Shown: positions 1-5,418 of the stretch, piece by piece | How the letters are laid out: each line of letters opens with the position of its first letter | How positions within the stretch are numbered: the stretch's first letter is position 1 | Source: CAVWCW01 sp965365625 | GTDB lineage: Bacteria > Pseudomonadota > Gammaproteobacteria > Chromatiales > Chromatiaceae | DNA: 6,709 nucleotides | Direction: 5' to 3' | Assembly (NCBI GenBank): GCA_965365625.1 | Contig: CBDUCL010000164.1 | Location: 1 to 6,709 of the forward strand | Program-made: the position numbers and the translations under genes | Notes under the pieces: model-generated | What the model saw: the letters and a program-made list of their open reading frames with translations, nothing else | What the model was told of the DNA's origin: nothing | The model's database searches: none

Positions 1-36
1 GGGCTTCCCCATGTGAAAGTAGGTCACCGCCAGGTT
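1..36 (+). rRNA. rrf: 5S rRNA, 3' end (partial)
   Basis: The first bases read as the last third of a bacterial 5S rRNA. A CCCCATGTGAAAGTAGGTCA segment is followed by CCGCCAGG, which corresponds to the E. coli 3' end CCCCATGCGAGAGTAGG...TGCCAGGCAT. The 5' part lies outside the window. The mature 3' end is placed near position 36 by analogy and could be off by a few bases. A strong terminator follows directly, so this is probably the end of an rRNA operon. Confidence 0.9.
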
Positions 37-44
37 CTTATTCC

Positions 45-78
45 AAACCCCTGCCCAACCAAAGGCAGGGGTTTTTTT
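45..78 (+). terminator. Intrinsic terminator of the rRNA operon
   Basis: A perfect 11-bp stem, AAACCCCTGCC (45–55) pairing with GGCAGGGGTTT (64–74), encloses an 8-nt loop. The T run spans 72–78. It lies just after the 5S rRNA and before the promoter of the next operon, as expected for a factor-independent terminator of rRNA transcription. Confidence 0.95.
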
Positions 79-102
79 ATGCACGACTCGTGATGCCGCG
101 GT

Positions 103-133
103 TTGCTCGCCCGTTCCTCGAGGCTGTTAAAAT
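103..133 (+). promoter_or_regulatory. Probable sigma70-type promoter of the M61–birA–coaX–SPOR operon
   Basis: TTGCTC (103–108) is a fair -35 element, and TTAAAA/TAAAAT (127–133) is a good -10 element at 18–19 bp spacing. Transcription would start near 140, giving a leader of about 28 nt before the ATG at 168. This placement argues against the in-frame upstream starts at 90 and 93, which would lie at or before the promoter. It is inferred from sequence only. Confidence 0.55.
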
Positions 134-167
134 GGGTCCTTCGCCCGTTCGCCGAACCCAGCCGACC

Positions 168-1979
168 ATGATCGAGTATCGAATCACCCCAGAATCACCC
201 GAGAGCCACTGCTTCTCGGTCGACGTCGATATTCCCGAGCCGGACCCTGCGGGTCAATGCCTGCGCATGCCGGCTTGGATCCCAGGCAGCTATATGATCC
301 GCGATTTTGCGCGCCAGGTTGTTACCCTGGAGGCGAGCTGCGACGGTGCTCCGGTCGAAGCGGTCAAGCTCGACAAGCAGACCTGGCGTTGTGAACCGGT
401 CAAAGGCGTCCTCCGGATCCACTACCAGGTCTATGCCCGGGACCTCTCGGTACGCGCCGCCTATCTCGATACCACAAGGGGCTATTTCAACGGCACTTCA
501 GTATTCCTCAGCGTCGACGGTAGGGAGAACGAGACCTGCGCGCTCTCGATACTTTCCCCGCGGGGGCATGCCTACCGTGAGTGGGCAGTGGCGACCAGCC
601 TGCGCCCCGCCGGAGACTGCGACCGGGGTTTCGGTCGTTATCTTGCCGAGACCTATCTGGACCTGATAGACCATCCGGTCGAGATGGGGTGCTTCAGCCA
701 AGTCGAGTTCGAGGTCATGGGGGTGCCCCATGAACTGGTGATCAGCGGTCGTCACCGAGCGGATATGGAACGCCTGGCAGCGGATCTCGGTCGTGTATGC
801 GCCCAGCAGGGGGCCCTATTCGGTGAGCTGCCCTGCGACCGTTACCTGTTCATGGCGCTGGCCACCGGCGACGGATACGGCGGACTCGAACATCGCTTCT
901 CCACCAGCCTGATCTGCGGCCGCTCGGATCTCCCGCGACCGGGCGTGAGCGCCGTCGACAAGGGCTATCGCAAATTCCTTGGCCTGTGCAGCCACGAATA
1001 CTTCCACCTCTGGAACGTCAAGCGCATTCGGCCTCGGGTGTTTCAGCAGCAGGGACTGGAGCGGGAGGTCCATACTCGGTTGCTTTGGGTGTTCGAGGGT
1101 TTTACCTCCTACTACGATGACTTGGCCCTGGTGCGCAGCGGCCTGATCTCACCCGAAGACTATCTCGAATTGCTGGCCGCTACCATCACCCGCTTTATGC
1201 GCGGCAACGGGCGACACAAGCAGTCGCTGGAGGCGTCGAGTTTCGACGCCTGGACCAAGTTCTACAAACAGGACGAGAGCGCGCCCAACAACATCGTCAG
1301 CTACTACACCAAGGGTGCGATCGTCGCCTTGGCGTTGGACCTGACGATTCGGCGCGATACTCGGGGCGAGCGTTCTCTGGATCATGTGATGCGCCGGCTG
1401 TGGAAGGATTACGGCAAGATGGATCGCGGCCTCGGCGAGGATGAGATCGAGCCGCTGATCGCCGAGGTCGCCGGGCTCGACCTGAGCGATTTTCTAGACC
1501 GCGCCTTGCGCGGTACAGAGGATCTGGATCTGTCCCCGTTGTTGGCCGCTTTCGGGGTAGAGATGTGCCTGCGCCCGGCTCGTGGCGGCGATGATCAAGG
1601 GGGCCTGATCACGCCTCGGGAGGAACCAGAACCAACCGCGCCGCCGGTGTTGGGGGTCCGGCTCGACCCTGCGGCCAAGGAAGCGGTGCTTGCTTATGTG
1701 CTGGACGATGGTGCGGCCCAGCGCGCCGGCTTAGCCGCCGGTGATACCATCGTTGCGGTGGACGGCATCCGGGCCCAGGCGGCCAACCTCGATGGACTGG
1801 TCGCGACCATTCCAGCCGAGGCGAGTGTCCGGGTGCACGCCTTTCGCCGCGATGAGTTGCTGGAGTTCCAGGTCCAGCCGCAACCAGCCGCCGCGGACAC
1901 CTGCGAGCTCGGATTGATTGCCGAGACCAGCGCTTCGGTAGCGGCACGACGCGACGCCTGGATCCAGGGTGGGGGCTGA
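168..1979 (+). CDS. M61-family metallopeptidase with C-terminal PDZ domain
   Basis: The protein is 603 aa and resembles M61 (glycyl aminopeptidase-type) zinc peptidases. The N-terminal domain carries the family motif WIPGSYMIRDFAR (from W37). GYGGLEHR (236–243) precedes the catalytic domain. The zinc motif is HEYFH (H276, E277, H280) within HEYFHLWNVKRIRP, and E310 in VFEGFTSYYDD is the probable third ligand. A conserved YYTKGA stretch lies at 379–384. A PDZ domain spans about 494–570 (starting VLGVRLDP, with AGLAAGDTIVAVDG inside). The length is normal for the family. No signal peptide is visible, so it is probably cytoplasmic; the substrate is unknown. I chose ATG 168 because family homology begins there and a promoter lies just upstream; in-frame GTG 90 and ATG 93 are poorer choices. 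No strong Shine-Dalgarno is seen. It is the first gene of the operon, and birA starts 2 nt after its stop. Confidence 0.92.
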   Translation: MIEYRITPESPESHCFSVDVDIPEPDPAGQCLRMPAWIPGSYMIRDFARQVVTLEASCDGAPVEAVKLDKQTWRCEPVKGVLRIHYQVYARDLSVRAAYLDTTRGYFNGTSVFLSVDGRENETCALSILSPRGHAYREWAVATSLRPAGDCDRGFGRYLAETYLDLIDHPVEMGCFSQVEFEVMGVPHELVISGRHRADMERLAADLGRVCAQQGALFGELPCDRYLFMALATGDGYGGLEHRFSTSLICGRSDLPRPGVSAVDKGYRKFLGLCSHEYFHLWNVKRIRPRVFQQQGLEREVHTRLLWVFEGFTSYYDDLALVRSGLISPEDYLELLAATITRFMRGNGRHKQSLEASSFDAWTKFYKQDESAPNNIVSYYTKGAIVALALDLTIRRDTRGERSLDHVMRRLWKDYGKMDRGLGEDEIEPLIAEVAGLDLSDFLDRALRGTEDLDLSPLLAAFGVEMCLRPARGGDDQGGLITPREEPEPTAPPVLGVRLDPAAKEAVLAYVLDDGAAQRAGLAAGDTIVAVDGIRAQAANLDGLVATIPAEASVRVHAFRRDELLEFQVQPQPAAADTCELGLIAETSASVAARRDAWIQGGG

Positions 1980-1981
1980 CT

Positions 1982-2962
1982 ATGTCAGCGAGCTTGCCGC
2001 TGATTCGGCGCCTGGCGGACGGCCGTTTCTGTTCCGGCCAGTCGTTGGCGGATGAACTCGGCATCAGCCGCGCCGGGGTCTGGAAGCGTCTAAACCGGTT
2101 GGGGGAACAGCTGCAGCTGGACATCCAGGCGGTACCGGGCCGCGGCTACCGGCTGGCCGAGCCTCTGGAATTGCTCGATGAAGAGCAGATTCTCGGCGGG
2201 CTGGAACCCGAGGCGGCCGGTTCCCTTTCAGAGCTGCACCTGCACCAGCAAGTCGACTCCACCAACAGCTGGCTGATGCAAGAGGCCGCCGCCGGCGCCG
2301 CCTCGGGCAGTGTCTGCCTGGCCGAGCAGCAGACCGCCGGACGCGGGCGCCGCGGGCGTAACTGGGCCTCTCCATTCGGGGCCAATATCTATCTCTCCTT
2401 GCTGTGGCGCTTCAGTCAGGGGCCGGCGCAGCTCAGCGGCCTCAGCCTGGCTGCCGGACTCGCGGTGCTGCGGGCGCTGCAACGCCAGGGCGTTCAGGGC
2501 CCCGGGTTGAAATGGCCCAACGACCTATTATGGAACGGGCGCAAGCTGGCAGGCCTGCTGCTGGAGTTGGCGGGGGAGACTGGTGGCCCCAGTCACGTGG
2601 TGCTCGGGGTCGGCCTGAACCTTCGCCTAAGCGCCGTTCAAGCCGCTGCCATCGACCAGCCTTGGGTCGATCTGAGGGGGCTGCCTGGTAGCCCTGCGCC
2701 CTCGCGGAACCGGTTGGCAGGGGCCTTGATTTCCGAGCTGCTGGCCATGCTGAGAACCTTCGAGCTCAGCGGCTTCGCCCCGCTGGCAGCGGAATGGAAC
2801 CGTCATGACCTCTATCAAGGACGTGAAGTGGTCCTGACCAGTGGCCAAGGGGAGCTGCGCGGTGTCCACCGCGGCGTGGATCCCGCCGGAGCCCTGTTGC
2901 TGGAACAGGCTGCCGGGTTGCGCGCCTGCCACGCGGGTGAGCTGAGCCTGCGGCTGTCATGA
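1982..2962 (+). CDS. birA: Bifunctional biotin–protein ligase / biotin operon repressor BirA
   Basis: The protein is 326 aa, close to the usual BirA length. It activates biotin to biotinyl-5'-AMP and transfers it to the acceptor lysine of carboxylase carrier proteins such as AccB. The N-terminal winged helix-turn-helix (about 1–60, with LADELGISRAGVWKRLNRL and GRGYRL) suggests the form that also represses biotin synthesis genes; this second role is inferred. Catalytic-core motifs are VDSTN (91–95), the biotinyl-AMP loop GRGRRGR (120–126) followed by W..PFGANIY, KWPND (177–181), GRKLAGLLLE (186–195) and GVGLN (209–213). A C-terminal SH3-like domain follows (about 270–324). The ATG lies 2 nt past the M61 stop, with a purine-rich AGGGTGGGGG just upstream as ribosome site. 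Its own stop overlaps the coaX start. No bio operon is in the window to show the operator. Confidence 0.97.
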   Translation: MSASLPLIRRLADGRFCSGQSLADELGISRAGVWKRLNRLGEQLQLDIQAVPGRGYRLAEPLELLDEEQILGGLEPEAAGSLSELHLHQQVDSTNSWLMQEAAAGAASGSVCLAEQQTAGRGRRGRNWASPFGANIYLSLLWRFSQGPAQLSGLSLAAGLAVLRALQRQGVQGPGLKWPNDLLWNGRKLAGLLLELAGETGGPSHVVLGVGLNLRLSAVQAAAIDQPWVDLRGLPGSPAPSRNRLAGALISELLAMLRTFELSGFAPLAAEWNRHDLYQGREVVLTSGQGELRGVHRGVDPAGALLLEQAAGLRACHAGELSLRLS

Positions 2963-3726
2963 ATGCCCCAGTCCCGCGCCCGACCCTGTTGGTCGATCTC
3001 GGCAACAGCCGCCTGAAATGGGCCTGGCTCCAGGCAGGGCGGGCTGGTGAGGCGGCGGCGCTCAGTCATCGAACACAGGGTTTGAGCCGACAGTTGGACG
3101 CAGGCTGGAAGCGCATGCCGGCGCCAGCGCGGGTTGTCCTCGCCAGCGTTGCGGGCCGCCAAAGGACCGGGGAATTCCTAGACTGGGTGGATGGACGCTG
3201 GGGGCTCAGGGTGGAGCAGACTCGCAGCCGGGACCAGGCCCTGGGCGTAACCAACGCCTATGCCGAACCTCGGCACCTGGGCGTAGACCGCTGGCTGGCG
3301 CTGATAGCTGTGCACCGTCGCTTCTCCGGGCCGGCCTGTATCGTCGACTGCGGCTCGGCCATCACCATCGATGGCCTGGCGGCGGACGGGCGCCATCTCG
3401 GAGGTCTCATACTGCCGGGGTTGGCCATGATGCGCGAGGCGCTGTTGCGCGGTACCGGCCTCGACGATTTTCCCCCACCGCCGGAACCTCATTGGCTGGC
3501 CTGCGACACCGCCGGCGCTATCGGCTACGGTGGACTCTTTGCTTGCGTCGCCCTGGTTGAGCGGCTGGCCGCGCGTATCGAGGAGGAGTGTGCTAGGGTT
3601 CCCGAGATTATTCTCAGCGGCGGCGACGGCGCCAGGCTCCAGCCGTTATTGGAGCCGACGTCCCGCTACGAACGGGATCTGGTTCTGAGCGGGCTGGCCG
3701 CGATTGCAGGAGAGGTTGAATCTTGA
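2959..3726 (+). CDS. coaX: Type III pantothenate kinase
   Basis: The 255-aa protein phosphorylates pantothenate, the first step of coenzyme A synthesis, in the cytoplasm. It belongs to the ASKHA fold. Visible motifs are the phosphate-binding DLGNSRLKWAW (13–23), GVDRW (108–112, with D110 the probable catalytic aspartate), VDCGSAITID (129–138) and HLGGLILPGL (146–155). GAIGYGG (186–192) and ILSGGDG (218–224) complete the nucleotide and dimer regions. Type III enzymes are usually potassium-dependent and not inhibited by CoA; that is family knowledge, not visible here. The start ATG overlaps the birA stop as ATGA, with no strong ribosome site, so translation is probably coupled. In E. coli the same slot between birA and thrU is held by the unrelated type I kinase coaA. 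Confidence 0.95.
   Translation: MNAPVPRPTLLVDLGNSRLKWAWLQAGRAGEAAALSHRTQGLSRQLDAGWKRMPAPARVVLASVAGRQRTGEFLDWVDGRWGLRVEQTRSRDQALGVTNAYAEPRHLGVDRWLALIAVHRRFSGPACIVDCGSAITIDGLAADGRHLGGLILPGLAMMREALLRGTGLDDFPPPPEPHWLACDTAGAIGYGGLFACVALVERLAARIEEECARVPEIILSGGDGARLQPLLEPTSRYERDLVLSGLAAIAGEVES
3708..3715 (+). promoter_or_regulatory. Ribosome binding site that fixes a TTG start
   Basis: AGGAGAGG lies inside the end of coaX, 7 nt before TTG 3723. No ATG or GTG in that frame sits at the right distance. The site therefore supports TTG as the start of the SPOR-like gene, which in turn preserves the hydrophobic N-terminus MIRWLFLVLIIVNLGIF. Confidence 0.8.
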
Positions 3727-4631
3727 TCAGGTGGTTGTTTCTGGTACTCATTATCGTAAACCTGGGGATCTTTGCCTGGGGTATGCAGCGGGAACTGCGG
3801 CCCGTGGAGCCAGCCCCGGCAACGGACCCCAGCGTGCCGAGCCTGGTTTTGCTCAGCGAGTCCGAGGCCGGTGCCGAACAGGCTGCGACGGACGCCTCGG
3901 TGGCGCAAATGCCGGCGTTCGACCCGGATTTGCTGCCGCCCGATCGCAGCGCCGAGTTTGACTCGGGCCCAGAACAGACGGAATTCCAGAATACTCCGCC
4001 GGTATTCCCGGAGGCGGCGTCTGCGGAAGACTTCGAGCTTCCCGGCGCCGGGCCCGCTGCTGAGGCAGTGCCACCTGAGCCTTCGGAGCCCGAGACCCTG
4101 CAACCCGACCCCGTCGGCGACGAGGCATCGGAGCCGGCTCCCGCGGCCGCGGCATTAGAGCCCGAAGCGGCCTGCTACTCCATCGGCCCCTTCCCCCAAC
4201 GCGATGAGGCGGAGGGCTTACGGGCCGCACTCCGGGCCGATGCCCTGGACGCCAGTCTGCGTCAGCAGGCGCGGCAGGAGCAGAAAGGTTACTGGGTGCT
4301 GATACCGCCTATGGCCAGCCGCGCGGAGGCCGTGGCCGAGGTCGATCGTATCAAGGCAAAGGGCATCGCCGACGTGTGGCGTTTCAACAGGGGGGAGATG
4401 GCCAATACGATTTCCCTGGGGCTGTTCGCACGCCGTGTCCAGGCCGAGGCCCACCAGAGCGACCTCGAGCGCAAGGGTATCAACTCCGAGGTGCGGCCGC
4501 GCTACGTGGAGCGAACAGACTATTACGTCGACATCGGTCCGAGCCCCGGTGAAGACCTGGAACGGCGGTTGGCCGAGCGCGTTGATCGGGAGTATCCAGA
4601 ACAGACCCAGCAATCTATCGTCTGCCCGTGA
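3723..4631 (+). CDS. Membrane-anchored SPOR-like domain protein
   Basis: The protein is 302 aa and starts at TTG, overlapping the coaX stop as TTGA. One N-terminal transmembrane segment (about 4–21) is followed by a long acidic, Pro/Ala/Glu-rich and probably disordered linker (about 28–148). The C-terminal part (about 150–268) has SPOR-like character, with repeated units of an aromatic strand, G.F or P.M, then an AE-rich helix: CYSIGPFPQRDEAEGL, YWVLIPPMASRAEAVAEV...G, and ISLGLFARRVQAEAH...KGINSEV. SPOR domains bind denuded septal peptidoglycan, so a periplasmic role near the cell wall is likely but inferred. The topology (short cytoplasmic end, domain outside) fits. Pseudomonas has a similar hypothetical protein in this slot after coaX. 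The exact cell-wall function is unknown. It is the last gene of the operon, with no clear terminator before the tRNA. Confidence 0.8.
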   Translation: MIRWLFLVLIIVNLGIFAWGMQRELRPVEPAPATDPSVPSLVLLSESEAGAEQAATDASVAQMPAFDPDLLPPDRSAEFDSGPEQTEFQNTPPVFPEAASAEDFELPGAGPAAEAVPPEPSEPETLQPDPVGDEASEPAPAAAALEPEAACYSIGPFPQRDEAEGLRAALRADALDASLRQQARQEQKGYWVLIPPMASRAEAVAEVDRIKAKGIADVWRFNRGEMANTISLGLFARRVQAEAHQSDLERKGINSEVRPRYVERTDYYVDIGPSPGEDLERRLAERVDREYPEQTQQSIVCP

Positions 4632-4632
4632 A

Positions 4633-4661
4633 TTGTAACCGGCGCGCCGATTGACTAGAAT
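4633..4661 (+). promoter_or_regulatory. Promoter of the intron-containing tRNA-Thr gene
   Basis: TTGTAA (4633–4638) and TAGAAT (4656–4661) are separated by exactly 17 bp. A GC-rich TGCCGC segment follows the -10, as in stringently controlled stable-RNA promoters. The predicted start is near 4668, about 52 nt before the mature tRNA 5' end. The tRNA could also be read through from the upstream operon, since no terminator is seen between them. Confidence 0.7.
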
Positions 4662-4668
4662 TGCCGCA

Positions 4669-4710
4669 CTTCCGGGCGGTCCGGTCGGAAGCGGCCGATT
4701 GCTGATCGGC
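4669..4710 (+). other. Two hairpins in the tRNA 5' leader
   Basis: CTTCCG (4669–4674) can pair with CGGAAG (4686–4691). GCCGAT (4694–4699) can pair with ATCGGC (4705–4710) around a 5-nt loop. Both lie between the predicted transcription start and the mature tRNA end at 4720. Neither is followed by a T run, so they are not terminators. A role in leader folding or RNase P/RNase E processing is possible but not shown. Confidence 0.4.
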
Positions 4711-4755
4711 ACAGCCCCTGCCGGGGTAGCACAATTGGTAGTGCAACTGATTTGT

Positions 4756-5000
4756 CAGACAGGCAACTTCCGCGCGGTGACGCCGGTCGAAAATCGGGTG
4801 AATTCAGGGGAACCGCAGCGGCCAGGCCGGCGGCAACCCTGAGCCAAGCCAGGCGAAGGGCGAGAGGTAGCCTGGAAGGTGCAGAGACTAGGGGGTGAGC
4901 AGCCCAAGCAATAAGCTCCCCAAAGAGCGCCCGACACCCCAACGGCTGCGGCCGAGGGTGATGAGATAGTCCAGTCCGGGGAGAAACCCTCGGGTAACTG
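4756..5000 (+). ncRNA. Group I self-splicing intron in the tRNA-Thr anticodon loop (245 nt)
   Basis: The 5' exon ends in U4755 and the intron ends in G5000, as in all group I introns. P1: U4755·G4763, G4754-C4764, U4753-A4765, U4752-A4766, so the internal guide is GCAA. P2: 4770–4776/4781–4786 with one bulged C and a GUGA tetraloop. P3: 4794–4800/4928–4934. P4: 4803–4809/4837–4843. P5: 4813–4816/4830–4833, with A-rich joins GAA and CAA, capped by a hairpin at 4819–4829. P6: CC/GG (4844–4845/4878–4879), and P6a 4849–4854/4870–4875. P7: 4886–4890/4967–4971, with G4884-C4972 past a bulged A. P8: 4935–4939/4956–4960, capped by 4943–4954. P9: 4976–4981/4988–4993. The conserved Q (CCCTGAGCC), R (GCAGAGACTA) and S (GATAGTCC) elements are all present and resemble the Azoarcus tRNA-Ile intron. 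An extra hairpin lies at 4893–4921. There is no internal gene. Group I introns splice with a guanosine cofactor; self-splicing here is inferred. Confidence 0.95.
4893..4921 (+). other. Extra intron hairpin between P7 and P3 (P7.1-like)
   Basis: GGG (4893–4895) plus GAGC (4897–4900), with U4896 bulged, pairs with GCTC (4915–4918) plus CCC (4919–4921) around a 14-nt loop. It sits between the 5' strand of P7 and the 3' strand of P3. Compact tRNA introns of the Azoarcus type have no helix there; subgroup IA introns carry P7.1/P7.2 at that place. The pairing is read by eye. Confidence 0.65.
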
Positions 5001-5040
5001 AATCAGTAGGTTGGGGGTTCGAGTCCCTTCCCCGGCACCA

Positions 5041-5418
5041 ACTTTTCTCCGCGCTGCGCTTGCCGAAGCGGATTGTCCATCCAATCGCCAGCCGGCGCTA
5101 AAGCCATCCCGATATACTCCCTTCCAGTCTGATACGACAAGCGCAACCAGACCGCCCCATGGAAGGCGGTAGGCACCGGGCTTTCATCAAGCCGCCGCAT
5201 CTTGCTCGCTTGCGCGAGTACGAATGGCCGGGCATCCTGCCCCGTATCGGGACCGCCATGAAATCGCCATTTCCCGGCCCCGAAGCAGGACAGCGCCGGA
5301 TCGGGCTGGAGGCCGCTGGCGCGGAGTGGGGGATTGCTCCTGACCGACGTTGGCAGCGGTTGGCTAATCCTATAGGCTTGCGGTCGCAAATCCGAAGCAG
5401 CAAGCCGCCAAAACTCCG
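5041..5418. other. Intergenic region without a supported gene
   Basis: These 378 bases between the tRNA and the amidotransferase gene hold no convincing gene. A + strand frame at 5159–5422 (87 codons, Arg/Pro-rich) has no ribosome site, recognisable motif or strong third-position GC bias, and a possible promoter lies inside it. Reverse-strand frames here run on into the tRNA and into the amidotransferase gene and look like shadows. Small hairpins exist at 5205–5218 (CTCGC/GCGAG) and 5230–5242 (GGGCA/TGCCC), but no T run follows. TATACT (5113–5118) resembles a -10 but has no good -35. No repeat of the tRNA 3' end, which would mark an integrated element, was seen. Confidence 0.6.
5350..5376 (+). 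promoter_or_regulatory. Possible promoter of the amidotransferase gene
   Basis: TTGGCA (5350–5355) and TATAGG (5371–5376) are 15 bp apart, which is short. The predicted start near 5383 would give a leader of about 36 nt before ATG 5419. It is the best candidate between the tRNA and this gene, but weak. Confidence 0.3.

Larger units (their letters stand above)
4720..5040 (+). tRNA. thrU: tRNA-Thr(UGU), split by a group I intron
   Basis: The two exons are 4720–4755 and 5001–5040. Joined, they form a 76-nt cloverleaf. The acceptor stem is GCCGGGG (4720–4726) with CCCCGGC (5030–5036), discriminator A5037 and encoded CCA (5038–5040). The D arm is GCAC/GTGC around AATTGGTA, with G18 and G19 present. 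The anticodon stem is ACTGA (4746–4750) with TCAGT (5003–5007), and the spliced loop is TTTGTAA with anticodon UGU. The variable segment is AGGTT. The T arm has GGGGG (5013–5017), loop TTCGAGT, then CCCTT (5025–5029) with two G·U pairs. G1:C72, C2:G71 and anticodon bases G35/U36 are tRNA-Thr identity features. The arm closely resembles E. coli thrU, and the position after birA and a pantothenate kinase matches it. Without splicing the anticodon loop is disrupted, so function depends on intron removal. Confidence 0.93.

Noticed and set aside
90..167. Upstream GTG/ATG starts for the M61 peptidase
   Set aside because: They would place the start at or before the predicted promoter, and the added 26 residues do not resemble the family or a signal peptide.
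4756..5000. Homing endonuclease gene inside the intron
   Set aside because: The intron is only 245 nt and every segment is used by ribozyme helices; no LAGLIDADG, HNH or GIY-YIG motif is seen.
4755..5084. Reverse frame of 109 codons containing GEGTRTPNLLIQ
   Set aside because: This is the antisense translation of the tRNA and intron; the GTRTPNL string is a well-known artefact of tRNA genes.
5205..5242. Small hairpins as a terminator or small RNA
   Set aside because: Short stems with no T run and only a poor promoter upstream; expected by chance in DNA this GC-rich.
5041..5418. Attachment site of an integrated element at the tRNA 3' end
   Set aside because: No second copy of the tRNA 3' segment and no integrase gene are visible in the window.
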